Source of the DNA: Sphingomonas elodea ATCC 31461
GTDB taxonomy: Bacteria; Pseudomonadota; Alphaproteobacteria; Sphingomonadales; Sphingomonadaceae
Length of the DNA: 64,000 nt
NCBI RefSeq assembly: GCF_000226955.1
Contig: NZ_AGFU01000050.1
Coordinates: 1 to 64,000, forward strand
Reading direction: 5' to 3'
Shown here: piece after piece, positions 23,510 to 32,194 of the stretch
Numbering within the stretch: position 1 is the first letter of the stretch
Layout of the letters: every line of letters starts with the position of its first letter
The notes under the pieces: model-generated
The model's input: the letters and a program-made list of their open reading frames with translations, nothing else
The model's database searches: none
What the model was told of the DNA's origin: nothing
Program-made: the position numbers and the translations under genes

Positions 23510-25810
23510 ATGCGCCTGTTCTCGACACTGCTGCTGTCCGCCGCCTTGTTCGTCCCGCCCGCCGCCTCGCAACAGGCGGCGTCGGCGCAGGATGCGGCTT
23601 CGCGGGTCGATCCGTTCGTCGGCGTGGACGGCGGCGGGGTCGCCGGCGGGAACACCGTGCCGGGCGCGGGCGTGCCGTTCGGCTTCGTGTCGTTCAGCCC
23701 CGACACGACCAATGGCGACACCAACGGGTATGACTCGCACAGCCCGATCATGGGATTCAGCTACACGCATGTCAGCGGCACCGGCGGGTCGGCCAAATAT
23801 GGCAACTTCCGCGTGACCCCGATCAGCGGCGACCTGCGGGTGGCGCATCTCCATTTCGCGCGCAGCGAGGAGCATGCCGCTCCCGGAATCTACCGCGTCG
23901 GCCTGCGCAACACCGAGGGCCGGGTCACCCAGGTCGAGCTGACCGCCACCCGCCTGGCCGGCTTCCAGCGCCTCACCTTCCCCGAAGGCGCGCCGGCCCA
24001 TGTCGTGCTCGATGCAAGCTCGGTGATCGCGATGCGCGGCAGCGGCCAGCGCACCCGCAAGGCGCATGTCCAGCTGATCGACGATCGCCACATGGCCGGC
24101 TGGACCGAGGTGGAGGGCGGCTGGAACCCGGTGCCCTACAAACTCTATTTCTACGCAGAGTTCGATCGACCGGCGCTCGCCTTCGGCGCGTGGAAGGCCA
24201 GCCAGGGCAGGATGGAAACGCTCCCCGGCGCCGGCGAGGCCGAGGGCGGCACCCAGACCAAGGCGGCCGCCGACCGCCAGGCGCTGATGATCGAATATGA
24301 CACGCGCATGGAATTCGCGCATCGGCTGGGCACCTATTTCACCTTCGATCCCAAAGCCGGTCGCCAGGTGCGGATGAAGCTGGCGGTATCGTTCCTCGGC
24401 ATCGACAAGGCCCGCGCCAACCTCGCCGCCGAACTGCCCGACTGGGACTTCGACGCCGCGGCGGCACGGGCGCGCGGCCAGTGGAATGCGGCGCTCGGCA
24501 AGATCGAGGTGGAGGGCGGCACCGAGGAGCAGCGGCGCATCTTCACCACCGCGCTCTACCGCACCCACACCATGCCGCACGACCTGACCGGCGAGAATGT
24601 CTGGTGGCAGTCGGCCGAGCCGCACTATGAGGATTTCTACACGCTGTGGGACACATTCCGCACCGTGCACCCGCTGCTCACCCTGATCCAGCCGGAGCGC
24701 CAGCGCGGCATGATCCGCTCGCTGATCGACACCTATGCGCACACCGGCTGGATGCCCGACGCGCGGATCGCCGGCGGCAACGGCATGACCCAAGGGGGGT
24801 CGAACGGCGACGTGGTGATCGCCGATGCGGTTGTGAAAGGGCTGGGCGGCTTCGACATTGCCCAGGCCTATCAGGCACTGGTCAAGAATGCTGAGGTCGA
24901 AAGCGACGCACCCTTCCTCCAGGGCCGCGTGCTCGAGGATTACAAGGCCCTCGGCTATGTCTCCGTCACCCAGACGCGCTCCGCCTCGCGCACCCTGGAA
25001 TATGCGTATGACGATTTCGCGATCGGCGCGGTGGCGAGCCAGCTCGGCAAGACGGAGGACGCCGCCCGCTACCGCACCCGCGCGGGCAACTGGCGCAACC
25101 TGTGGGACGAGCGGCTCGGCTGCATCCGCCCGCGCTATCCCGACGGCAGCTGGCTGGAGAATTACAGCTGCACCGATGAGTATCCCGATCGCTCGACGCC
25201 GTGGTGGGAAGCGCCCTTCTACGAGGGCAACGCGCTGCAATATTCCACCTATGTGCCGCACGACGTCGCCGGGCTGATGGCCAGGACCGGCGGCACGGCC
25301 GGCTTCGTCGCCTGGCTGGACCGGCTGTTCGACGGGCATTATTCGCAGGGCAACGAGCCCGACATCCTCGCGCCCTATCTGTATATCCATGCCGGCCGCC
25401 CGGACCGCACCGCCGCCATCGTGCGCGAGTTGATGGCCAGGCATTATCACCTTACCCGCACCGGCCTGCCCGGCAATGACGATGCCGGCGCGATGTCGAG
25501 CTGGTATGTGTGGAATGCGATGGGGCTCTACCCCAATGCCGGCCAGCCCTATTACTATATCGCGTCGCCGATCTTCGCGCGCAGCCGCATCGCGCTGGAG
25601 GGCGGGCGCAGCTTCACCGTGGTGGCCAGGGACGTGTCCGAGGCGAACCGCTACGTCGTCGCCGCCAGCCTGAACGGCAAGCCGATCGACCGCGCCTGGA
25701 TTGCCCATGCCGAACTGATCGCCGGCGGCACGCTGGAACTGCAGATGGGCGCTGCGCCCTCGGCCTGGGCCACCCGCTTCACCGCCCCGCCCGACGGCTA
25801 TCGCCGCTAG
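23510..25810 (+). CDS. GH92 alpha-mannosidase, secreted
   Basis: 766 residues. Signal peptide MRLFSTLLLSAALFVPPAASQQA. The N-terminal beta-sandwich starts VDPFVGVDGGGVAGGNTVPGA and continues GFSYTHVSGTGG. The helical catalytic domain contains ENVWWQSAEPHYEDFYTLWD, SRTLEYAYDDF with acidic catalytic residues and the signature GNDDAGAMSSWYVW. GH92 enzymes are calcium-dependent exo-mannosidases acting on alpha-1,2/1,3-mannosides such as N-glycans. It lacks a PUL context here. Its stop shares the CTAG at 25807-25810 with the convergent response regulator stop. Confidence 0.93.
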   Translation: MRLFSTLLLSAALFVPPAASQQAASAQDAASRVDPFVGVDGGGVAGGNTVPGAGVPFGFVSFSPDTTNGDTNGYDSHSPIMGFSYTHVSGTGGSAKYGNFRVTPISGDLRVAHLHFARSEEHAAPGIYRVGLRNTEGRVTQVELTATRLAGFQRLTFPEGAPAHVVLDASSVIAMRGSGQRTRKAHVQLIDDRHMAGWTEVEGGWNPVPYKLYFYAEFDRPALAFGAWKASQGRMETLPGAGEAEGGTQTKAAADRQALMIEYDTRMEFAHRLGTYFTFDPKAGRQVRMKLAVSFLGIDKARANLAAELPDWDFDAAAARARGQWNAALGKIEVEGGTEEQRRIFTTALYRTHTMPHDLTGENVWWQSAEPHYEDFYTLWDTFRTVHPLLTLIQPERQRGMIRSLIDTYAHTGWMPDARIAGGNGMTQGGSNGDVVIADAVVKGLGGFDIAQAYQALVKNAEVESDAPFLQGRVLEDYKALGYVSVTQTRSASRTLEYAYDDFAIGAVASQLGKTEDAARYRTRAGNWRNLWDERLGCIRPRYPDGSWLENYSCTDEYPDRSTPWWEAPFYEGNALQYSTYVPHDVAGLMARTGGTAGFVAWLDRLFDGHYSQGNEPDILAPYLYIHAGRPDRTAAIVRELMARHYHLTRTGLPGNDDAGAMSSWYVWNAMGLYPNAGQPYYYIASPIFARSRIALEGGRSFTVVARDVSEANRYVVAASLNGKPIDRAWIAHAELIAGGTLELQMGAAPSAWATRFTAPPDGYRR

Positions 25811-26412
25811 AGCCAGCCATTGGCGCGCGCCGTGCGGCCGGCTTCGATGCGGTTGGCAGCCCCCAGCTTGCCCGCCGCCTCGGAAAGATAGTTGCGCACC
25901 GTGCCCGGAGAGAGGCCCAGCCGCCGGGCGATGTCCTTGTTGGACAGGCCTTCCTCGGCCAGCCGCAACGCATCGCGCTCGCGATCGGTGAGCGGGTCGC
26001 TGCCCGCCTCCCAGGCCGCGGCGGCAAGGTCGGCCGGGATCACCCGGCCGCCCGCCGCGATCGCGCGGATCGCCGCCACCAGATCGTCGACCGGCGTGTC
26101 CTTGAGGAGATAGCCCCGCACCCCGGCGGCACGGGCGCGCTCCAGATAGCCGGGCCGCGCGAAGGTCGTGACGATCACCACCGCAGTCCGCGCCTTCTCC
26201 GCCGCCAGGATCTGCGCACAGTCCAGCCCGGTGCGCGAGGGCATCTCGATGTCGGTCAGCAGGATGTCCGGCGTCAGGTCGCGGACCAGCGCCAGCGCCT
26301 CGTCGCCATTGGCGGCACGACCGACGATCCGGAAGTCCGGCTCCAGTGCCAGCAGCGCGGCGATCGCGCCCAGCACCAGCGCCTGATCCTCGGCAAGCAC
26401 GATGCGGATCAT
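25807..26412 (-). CDS. NarL/DesR-type response regulator
   Basis: 201 residues: a receiver domain (VLAEDQALVLGAI, Asp54 in LLTDIEMPS, Lys in YLLKDTP) and a LuxR-type helix-turn-helix (LTDRERDALRLAEEGLSNKDIARRLGLSPGTVRNYL is the region at about 140-175). The ATG overlaps the kinase stop (ATGA). Last gene of an operon with an ABC exporter and a DesK-like kinase, so it probably regulates that exporter. Confidence 0.92.
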   Translation of the reverse strand: MIRIVLAEDQALVLGAIAALLALEPDFRIVGRAANGDEALALVRDLTPDILLTDIEMPSRTGLDCAQILAAEKARTAVVIVTTFARPGYLERARAAGVRGYLLKDTPVDDLVAAIRAIAAGGRVIPADLAAAAWEAGSDPLTDRERDALRLAEEGLSNKDIARRLGLSPGTVRNYLSEAAGKLGAANRIEAGRTARANGWL

Positions 26413-27473
26413 GCCGGTACGCTCGCTTCCAGACGGATACCGGGGTGGAGCGCCTGCAGCTCCAGCCGCCCGCCGGCCGCGACCAGCCGCTGGCGCATGC
26501 CGCGCAGGCCGTTGCCCTCGCGGAAGGAAAGGCCCACGCCGTCATCCTCCACCACCAGCCGGGCGTCGCCGTTCCCCGCCTCGATCCCGATCGCGCAGCG
26601 CCGCGCGCCGGCATGGCGGATCACATTGGTCACCGCCTCGCGCAGCGTCATCGCCAGGATCGCGCCCGCATCGGCGGGCACCGCGGCCGGATCGCCGGTG
26701 AGCACCGGCTCGATCCCCGCCGTCTCCAGCGCGGCAAGCGACGCCGAGGCCTCGTTGGCGAGCGAGCCGCCCAGCTGGCCGCTGAGCGCCGCTCGCACCT
26801 CCGCCAGCCCCGAACGCGCCGCCGCGGCGATCGCCGCCAGCTCCGCCCGCGCCGCCAACGGATCGCGCTCTACCAGCCGCCCGGCCAGGTCCGCCTTCAG
26901 CGCCACCAGCGTGAGCGTTCGGCCAACCACATCGTGCAGGTCGCGGGTGATCCGCTCGCGCTCGGCGGTGCCCGCCAGACGGCGGACCTCCTCCTGGCTG
27001 GCGAGCAGCGCCTGGGTACGCTCGTAGAAGGCGACGCTCGACATGGTGGCGACCCCGGTCATCACCACGAACAGCACGCCCGGTCCGAACCACAGGACCG
27101 GCTGTGCCCAGGCCAGCCCCGTCGCCGCGGTGGCCAGCGCGACGGCGGTGATGCCGAGCAGGGCGCGGCGGCGCGGGCGCAATCGCGCGGCGATCACTGC
27201 GGCGTAGATGCAGAAGGTGGTCCAGCCCAGCGGCAGCGGCGCCACCGCGATCCCGATCGCCAGCATCGCCATTGCCACGAAGGGCAGCGCTCGCTGCGAC
27301 ATCCGTGCCGAGAACAGGTAGAGCGGCAGGAACACGCCGACCGCCACCGCCGCTGCCGTGATGATGGTGACGTCCGGCGTCGCCCACAGCCACGGGAAGG
27401 GCACGAAGATCAGATAGGCAAGCCAGGGCCAGCCGTTTCCGGCTGCCCGCTCATAGGGCGTGTGCGTCTGCAT
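26409..27473 (-). CDS. DesK-like sensor histidine kinase (HisKA_3)
   Basis: 354 residues. About five membrane helices in residues 15-150, a short coiled coil (ERTQALLASQEEVRRL), then HisKA_3 with ITRDLHDVVGRTL (His180) and an HATPase domain with AVTNVIRHAGA and VEDDGVGLSF. No large extracellular sensor, so it is of the intramembrane-sensing type and may respond to membrane stress or to the ABC transporter. Start at ATG 27473. The gap from the permease gene is 32 bp. Confidence 0.9.
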   Translation of the reverse strand: MQTHTPYERAAGNGWPWLAYLIFVPFPWLWATPDVTIITAAAVAVGVFLPLYLFSARMSQRALPFVAMAMLAIGIAVAPLPLGWTTFCIYAAVIAARLRPRRRALLGITAVALATAATGLAWAQPVLWFGPGVLFVVMTGVATMSSVAFYERTQALLASQEEVRRLAGTAERERITRDLHDVVGRTLTLVALKADLAGRLVERDPLAARAELAAIAAAARSGLAEVRAALSGQLGGSLANEASASLAALETAGIEPVLTGDPAAVPADAGAILAMTLREAVTNVIRHAGARRCAIGIEAGNGDARLVVEDDGVGLSFREGNGLRGMRQRLVAAGGRLELQALHPGIRLEASVPA

Positions 27474-27505
27474 GGCGCCAGCCTCGCGGATCGGCAGGCG
27501 GTCGG

Positions 27506-28267
27506 TCAAGCGGGGCTCCGCCGCCAGCCGGCCCAGGCCCAGCCGCCCGCCGCCGCCGTCATCGCCACCACGGTGACCGCGTGCACCCCGACCGCCCCCG
27601 TCACCGGCAGTGCCAGGACCGCCCGGGCGATCTGGGCGAGGTGAAAGGAGGGCGTGAATGCCCCCAGCGTCTGCATCCAGCCGGGCAGCATCGCGCTCGG
27701 GATCCACAGCCCGCCCAGCACCGAAAAGCCGAGGAACAGCGCATTGGCCACCGCCACCGCACCCTTGGCGGTCATCCGCATGCCCATGCCGAAGCCGAGC
27801 AGTGCGAAAGGAATGCAGGAGGCAAGGTGCAGCATCGCCATCATCGCCCAGGTCCCGGCCGAAAGCCGCGCGCCCGCGACGATCGCCAGCGCATAGATCA
27901 GCGCCAGCGCGAATGCCGTCGTCGTCATCGCCGCCGCGAGCTTGGCCATGACATAGGCGCCGGCGGGCATCGGCGAAACGCGCTTCAGCTCGATCAGGCC
28001 CTGTTCGCGCTCCACCGCCACGCCGGCGCCGAAGCCGAACAGCGCCGGGCCGGTCGCGGCGAACACGCCGTAGCCGGCCAGCGTCGCGGCGGCATAGCCG
28101 GGCGCCTGCGGATGCGGCAGCGCGAGGGTGAACAGTGCGTAGAAGGCGGCGGGGGTCAGCGCGGTGGGCAGCAGGAATTGCGGCAGGCGCAGGCTGCGCT
28201 TCACTTCGGTCAGCGCCTCGCGGCGCCAGATGCCGGCGGGTGCGGCGGGTGCGGTCAGCGCGGTCAT
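27506..28267 (-). CDS. ABC-2 type transporter permease
   Basis: 253 residues with six membrane helices and the ABC-2 pattern: an N-terminal helix after LTEVKRSLRLPQFLL, the loop GVAVEREQGLIELKRVSPM (coupling region) and the SVLGGLWIPSAMLPGWMQTLG signature near the end. Partner of the ATPase upstream, whose stop it overlaps (ATGA). Exports an unknown drug, lipid or peptide. Confidence 0.88.
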   Translation of the reverse strand: MTALTAPAAPAGIWRREALTEVKRSLRLPQFLLPTALTPAAFYALFTLALPHPQAPGYAAATLAGYGVFAATGPALFGFGAGVAVEREQGLIELKRVSPMPAGAYVMAKLAAAMTTTAFALALIYALAIVAGARLSAGTWAMMAMLHLASCIPFALLGFGMGMRMTAKGAVAVANALFLGFSVLGGLWIPSAMLPGWMQTLGAFTPSFHLAQIARAVLALPVTGAVGVHAVTVVAMTAAAGGWAWAGWRRSPA

Positions 28268-29175
28268 GCGGCGATCCTTTCCTCGGTGGGGGCGAGCAGC
28301 GCGGCGATGGCGTCTTCCAGCGTCGCGTCGACAATGCGGAGCGCCTCGAGCCGGCCGTCCGCGTCGAGCAGCGCGCGTACCGTCGCCGCCGCATCGGCGC
28401 TGACGAGTCGCAGGTCCGCGCCCTCCATCCCCGCCTCGCGCACCGCCGGCAGCAGCGCGGCTGCCTTCGGGGGTAGTGTGGAACGGCAGCGGATCACCGA
28501 CCCCCCTGCCCGGGCGCGCAGCGCGGCGGGCGTGTCGTCGGCCACGATCCTGCCGGCGTCCATCACCAGCACGCGGTCGGCAAGGGAATCGGCCTCGGCG
28601 AGATCATGGCTGGTCAGCAGCACGGCCGCGCCATCATCGGCGAGCGCGCGGACCGTGGCCCACAGCGCCCGCGCCGCGCCGCAGTCCATCGCGGCGGTCG
28701 GTTCGTCGAGCACCAGCAGGTCGGCGCGGCCGCAGATCGCCAGCGCATATTGCACCCGCCGTGCCTGCCCGCCCGAAAGCTGGCCGCAGCGACGATCGGC
28801 GAGATCGGTCAGTCCGGCGAGCGCGAGCGTCTCCTCGATCGGGCGGGGATCGGGATAATAGCCGGCATGCACCGTCACCAGCTCGCGAAGGGTGAGCACG
28901 TCGGGAAGCCCGGCACTCTGCAGCATCACCCCCAGCCGACGGCGCGCCGCCGGCCGGCGCGGATCCAACCCGAACAGGCAGGCCGTGCCCGCGTCCGGCG
29001 CCAGCCTGCCGGTCAGCAGCGCCACCGAGGTCGTCTTGCCGGCACCGTTCGGCCCGAGCAGCGCGGTCACCTCCCCGGCCCGGATCGCCAGGTCGAGACC
29101 GTCGAGCACCACCCGGCCGCCCAGCCGCTTCGTCACCATCGACAGCCGCGCGACGGCGGCGAGATCGTCCATCAT
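28264..29175 (-). CDS. ABC transporter ATP-binding protein (drug/lipid exporter type)
   Basis: 303 residues. Walker A GPNGAGKTT, Q-loop VMLQSAG, signature LSGGQARRVQYAL, Walker B LLVLDEPTAAMD and switch His in LLTSHDLAEAD are all present. The C-terminal 80 residues form the extra domain seen in DrrA/CcmA-like exporters. Start ATG 29175 with GGGAGGA five bases upstream; the ATG at 29172 is also possible. First gene of the operon ATPase-permease-kinase-regulator. The gap to the divergent MarR gene is 180 bp. Confidence 0.93.
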   Translation of the reverse strand: MMDDLAAVARLSMVTKRLGGRVVLDGLDLAIRAGEVTALLGPNGAGKTTSVALLTGRLAPDAGTACLFGLDPRRPAARRRLGVMLQSAGLPDVLTLRELVTVHAGYYPDPRPIEETLALAGLTDLADRRCGQLSGGQARRVQYALAICGRADLLVLDEPTAAMDCGAARALWATVRALADDGAAVLLTSHDLAEADSLADRVLVMDAGRIVADDTPAALRARAGGSVIRCRSTLPPKAAALLPAVREAGMEGADLRLVSADAAATVRALLDADGRLEALRIVDATLEDAIAALLAPTEERIAA

Positions 29176-29355
29176 GTTGGTCCTCCCGGCACCGATGCCG
29201 CCGTGCGCACCGCTCCTTGCCTTGCGCCAGGGTGCCGCAGCGACAGGCACCGGCCCAGTGACACATGTCACCCGTCCGGCATGCCATCCGGCCAGTCGGT
29301 GCTTGAAGCCGCCCCCGCCCCGCGACTAGGCAGGGCGTTGAAACAGGGAGACATC

Positions 29356-29808
29356 ATGGCAGCGGAAGACGACGGCATTGCACTGGGGCCGCTCGACACC
29401 TTCGTCGGCTATCACATGCGGCGCAGCTCGGCGCTGATGGCGGCCGACTTCAACGCGGCGATGGCCGGCACCGGCATCCGCCAGGTGCTGTTCGGCGTCC
29501 TCTCCATCATCGCGGCCAATCCCGGCATCAACCAGGGCCGGATCGGCGCCGCGCTCGGCATCCAGCGTGCCAATATGGTGACGCTGATCAACGAGCTGAT
29601 GGATGCGGGCTTCATCCTGCGCACCGTGTCGCCCGAGGATCGCCGTGCCTTCGTGTTCCAGCTTACCGATTTGGGGTCGGCCGCCGTCGCGGACGGGCTG
29701 GCACGCATCCGCCGCCACGAGGATCGGCTACTGGCCGGGCTGTCCTCGGCCGAGCGCGAGACGCTCATCACCCTGCTCAAGCGCATCGAGGCGGCCGCAC
29801 CGGCATGA
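29356..29808 (+). CDS. MarR-family regulator of the ferulate operon
   Basis: 150 residues with the MarR winged helix: NQGRIGAALGIQRANMVTLI as recognition region, then DRRAFVFQLTDLG as the wing. Start ATG 29356, preceded by GGGAG. It is directly upstream of the aldehyde dehydrogenase, hydratase/lyase and acyl-CoA ligase genes and is followed by a 15-bp palindrome at 29841. MarR proteins of hydroxycinnamate loci (for example FerC of Sphingobium SYK-6, FerR, CouR) are released by hydroxycinnamoyl-CoA; that role is inferred here. Confidence 0.85.
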   Translation: MAAEDDGIALGPLDTFVGYHMRRSSALMAADFNAAMAGTGIRQVLFGVLSIIAANPGINQGRIGAALGIQRANMVTLINELMDAGFILRTVSPEDRRAFVFQLTDLGSAAVADGLARIRRHEDRLLAGLSSAERETLITLLKRIEAAAPA

Positions 29809-29840
29809 AGGAAAGCCGCTTGCGCCGCTTTTCCGATTAA

Positions 29841-29855
29841 GTTATGCCGCATAAC
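29841..29855. promoter_or_regulatory. putative MarR operator before the vdh-ferB-ferA genes
   Basis: GTTATGCCGCATAAC has perfect six-base arms around CCG. It lies between the MarR gene and the aldehyde dehydrogenase start, 17 bp upstream of the latter and just before AAAGGAGAGG. It resembles the second MarR motif (35110-35129) only in the TATGCC part. Confidence 0.55.
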
Positions 29856-29872
29856 AATAAAGGAGAGGCACG

Positions 29873-31303
29873 ATGTCGATGGCCATCGAGCAAGCGACCA
29901 AGACCACCACGTTCGACCGTTTGAACCCTGTAACCGGCGCCGTGGCGTCGACCAGCACTGCCGCCACCCCCGCCGATGCAGCGGCCGCGGTCGAGCGCGC
30001 CGACGCCGCCTTCCCGGCATGGTCGGGGCTGGGGCCGACGGCCCGCCGCGCCGCGCTGGTACGCGCCGCCGATGCGCTCGAGGCCCGCGCCGACGCCTTT
30101 GTCGAGGCGATGATGGGCGAGATCGGCGCGACCGAGGGCTGGGCCCGCTTCAACCTGATGCTCGCCGCCAACATGGTGCGCGAGGCCGCCGCGCTTACCA
30201 CCCAGATCGGTGGCGAGGTGATCCCTTCGGACAAGCCCGGCTGCATCGCCATGGCGGTGCGCGAACCGGTGGGCGTGCTGCTCGGCATCGCGCCGTGGAA
30301 TGCGCCGATCATCCTGGGCGTCCGGGCCGTGGCGGTGCCGCTCGCCTGCGGCAATACGGTGGTGCTCAAGGCCAGCGAGCAATGTCCGCGCACCCATAGC
30401 CTGATCGCCGAAGCGTTCGCAGACGCCGGGCTGCCCGACGGCGCGGTCTCGATCGTCACCAACGCGCCGGAAGACGCCGCAGAGGTGGTCGGCGCGCTGA
30501 TCGACCATCCCAAGATCCGCCGGATCAACTTCACCGGCTCCACCCATGTCGGCAAGATCATCGCCCAGCGCTCGGCCGAGCATCTGAAGCCGGTGCTGCT
30601 CGAGCTGGGCGGCAAGGCGCCGCTGATCGTGCTCGACGATGCCGATCTCCACGAGGCGGTAAAGGCCGCGGCGTTCGGCGCGTTCATGAACCAGGGCCAG
30701 ATCTGCATGTCGACCGAGCGGATCATCGTGCTCGATGCCGTTGCCGATGCCTTTGTCGAGAAGTTCGCCGCCAAGGTCGCGACGTTGGCCGTCGGCGATC
30801 CGCGCGAGGGCAAGGCGCCACTGGGCGCGGTGGTCGACCGCAAGACCGTGGGCCATGTCCAGTCGCTCGTCGCCGATGCGGTGGCGGACGGCGCGGTGCA
30901 GGTCGCCGGAGGCCCGGCGGACGGCGTGCTGATGCCGGCGCATGTCGTGGATCGCGTGACCCCTGCGATGCGGCTGTTCCGCGAGGAGAGCTTCGGACCC
31001 GTGGTCGGCATCATCCGCGCCGCCGACGAGGAGACCGCGATCGCGCTGGCCAACGACAGCGAATACGGCCTCTCGGCATCGGTCTTCACCCGCGACACCG
31101 CGCGCGGCCTGCGGGTCGCACGGCGGATCCAGTCGGGCATCTGCCATATCAACGGCCCCACCGTGCACGACGAGGCGCAGATGCCCTTCGGCGGCGTCAA
31201 GGCCAGCGGCCATGGCCGCTTCGGCGGCAAGGCCGGCATCGATTTCTTCACCGAGCTGCGCTGGATCACCATCGAGACCCAGCCCGGCCATTATCCGATC
31301 TAA
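29873..31303 (+). CDS. vdh: vanillin-type aldehyde dehydrogenase
   Basis: 476 residues, ALDH superfamily: PWNAPIILGVRAVA, NFTGSTHVGK (NAD site), LELGGKAPL with the general base Glu244 and NQGQICMSTER with the nucleophile Cys278. The ERIIVLD and PTVHDEAQMPFGGVKASG parts match vanillin and salicylaldehyde dehydrogenases. Its place directly before the hydratase/lyase, which releases vanillin from feruloyl-CoA, supports vanillin (or 4-hydroxybenzaldehyde) as substrate. Strong AAAGGAGAGG ahead of the ATG. NAD+ oxidises the aldehyde to vanillate. Confidence 0.85.
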   Translation: MSMAIEQATKTTTFDRLNPVTGAVASTSTAATPADAAAAVERADAAFPAWSGLGPTARRAALVRAADALEARADAFVEAMMGEIGATEGWARFNLMLAANMVREAAALTTQIGGEVIPSDKPGCIAMAVREPVGVLLGIAPWNAPIILGVRAVAVPLACGNTVVLKASEQCPRTHSLIAEAFADAGLPDGAVSIVTNAPEDAAEVVGALIDHPKIRRINFTGSTHVGKIIAQRSAEHLKPVLLELGGKAPLIVLDDADLHEAVKAAAFGAFMNQGQICMSTERIIVLDAVADAFVEKFAAKVATLAVGDPREGKAPLGAVVDRKTVGHVQSLVADAVADGAVQVAGGPADGVLMPAHVVDRVTPAMRLFREESFGPVVGIIRAADEETAIALANDSEYGLSASVFTRDTARGLRVARRIQSGICHINGPTVHDEAQMPFGGVKASGHGRFGGKAGIDFFTELRWITIETQPGHYPI

Positions 31304-31322
31304 TCGAAACCAAGGACTGCAC

Positions 31323-32159
31323 ATGACCGAGACAAGCAGCAACGGCGTCGTGGCCTACGACGTCGAAGGCGGAATCGCGTGGGTTCGATTCAACCGCCCC
31401 GAGAAGCGCAACGCCATGTCGCCGACGCTCAACCGCGACATGATGGAGGTACTCCACGCGCTCGAATTCCGCGACGATGTCGGCGTGCTGGTGCTCACCG
31501 GCGAAGGCGCCGCCTGGACCGCGGGCATGGACCTCAAGGAATATTTCCGCGAGACCGAAGCCGGCGGCCTGGGCGCCACACGCCAGGCACAGCGCGAGAG
31601 CTATGGCTGGTGGCGTCGCCTGCGCTGGTACCAGAAGCCGACCATCGCGATGGTCAATGGCTGGTGCTTCGGCGGCGGCTATGGCCCGCTGTTCGCCTGC
31701 GACCTCGCCTTTGCGGCGGAAGAGGCGCAGTTCGGTCTCAGCGAGATCAACTGGGGCATCCTGCCGGGCGGCGGCGCGACCAAGGTCGCCGTGGAGCTCA
31801 CCTCGTTCCGCAACGCCATGTACCATGCGATGATGGGCGAGAATATCGACGGCAAGAAGGCCGCCGAATGGGGCCTGGTCAACGAGGCCCACCCGCTCGA
31901 CCAGCTCAAGGCGCGTGTCACCGAAGTGGCGAACGTGCTGCTGAAGAAGAACCCGGTGGCGCTCAAGGCGACCAAGGATGCGGTCCGTCGCGTCTCGATC
32001 ATGAGCTATGACGATGCCGAGGACTATCTGGTCCGCGCGCAGGAGGCCGCCAACAGCTTCGACAATGAAGGGCGCAAGGAAGGCATCCGCCAGTTCATCG
32101 ACGAGAAGAGCTACAAGCCCGGTCTCGGCGCGTACGACAAGGATCGCGCGCGCAGCTGA
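31323..32159 (+). CDS. ferB: p-hydroxycinnamoyl-CoA hydratase/lyase
   Basis: 278 residues of the crotonase fold: FNRPEKRNAMSP, AWTAGMDLKEYFRE (oxyanion hole), MVNGWCFGGGYGPLFACDLAF and EINWGILPGGGATK with the catalytic Glu are the signature of feruloyl-CoA hydratase/lyase (Ech/HCHL). It hydrates feruloyl-CoA and cleaves it to vanillin and acetyl-CoA. Start ATG 31323 with AAGGA six bases upstream and 19 bp after the dehydrogenase. A close paralogue lies at 35156. Confidence 0.9.
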   Translation: MTETSSNGVVAYDVEGGIAWVRFNRPEKRNAMSPTLNRDMMEVLHALEFRDDVGVLVLTGEGAAWTAGMDLKEYFRETEAGGLGATRQAQRESYGWWRRLRWYQKPTIAMVNGWCFGGGYGPLFACDLAFAAEEAQFGLSEINWGILPGGGATKVAVELTSFRNAMYHAMMGENIDGKKAAEWGLVNEAHPLDQLKARVTEVANVLLKKNPVALKATKDAVRRVSIMSYDDAEDYLVRAQEAANSFDNEGRKEGIRQFIDEKSYKPGLGAYDKDRARS

Positions 32160-32194
32160 TCTTCCCCTGCCCTTTTGAGAAACGGACGCCAGCA

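Noticed and set aside
23318-26614. Open minus-strand frame of 1098 codons opposite the GH92 gene
   Set aside because: It spans the GH92 antisense and part of the regulator in a different frame; low-complexity Arg/Gly/Ala sequence.
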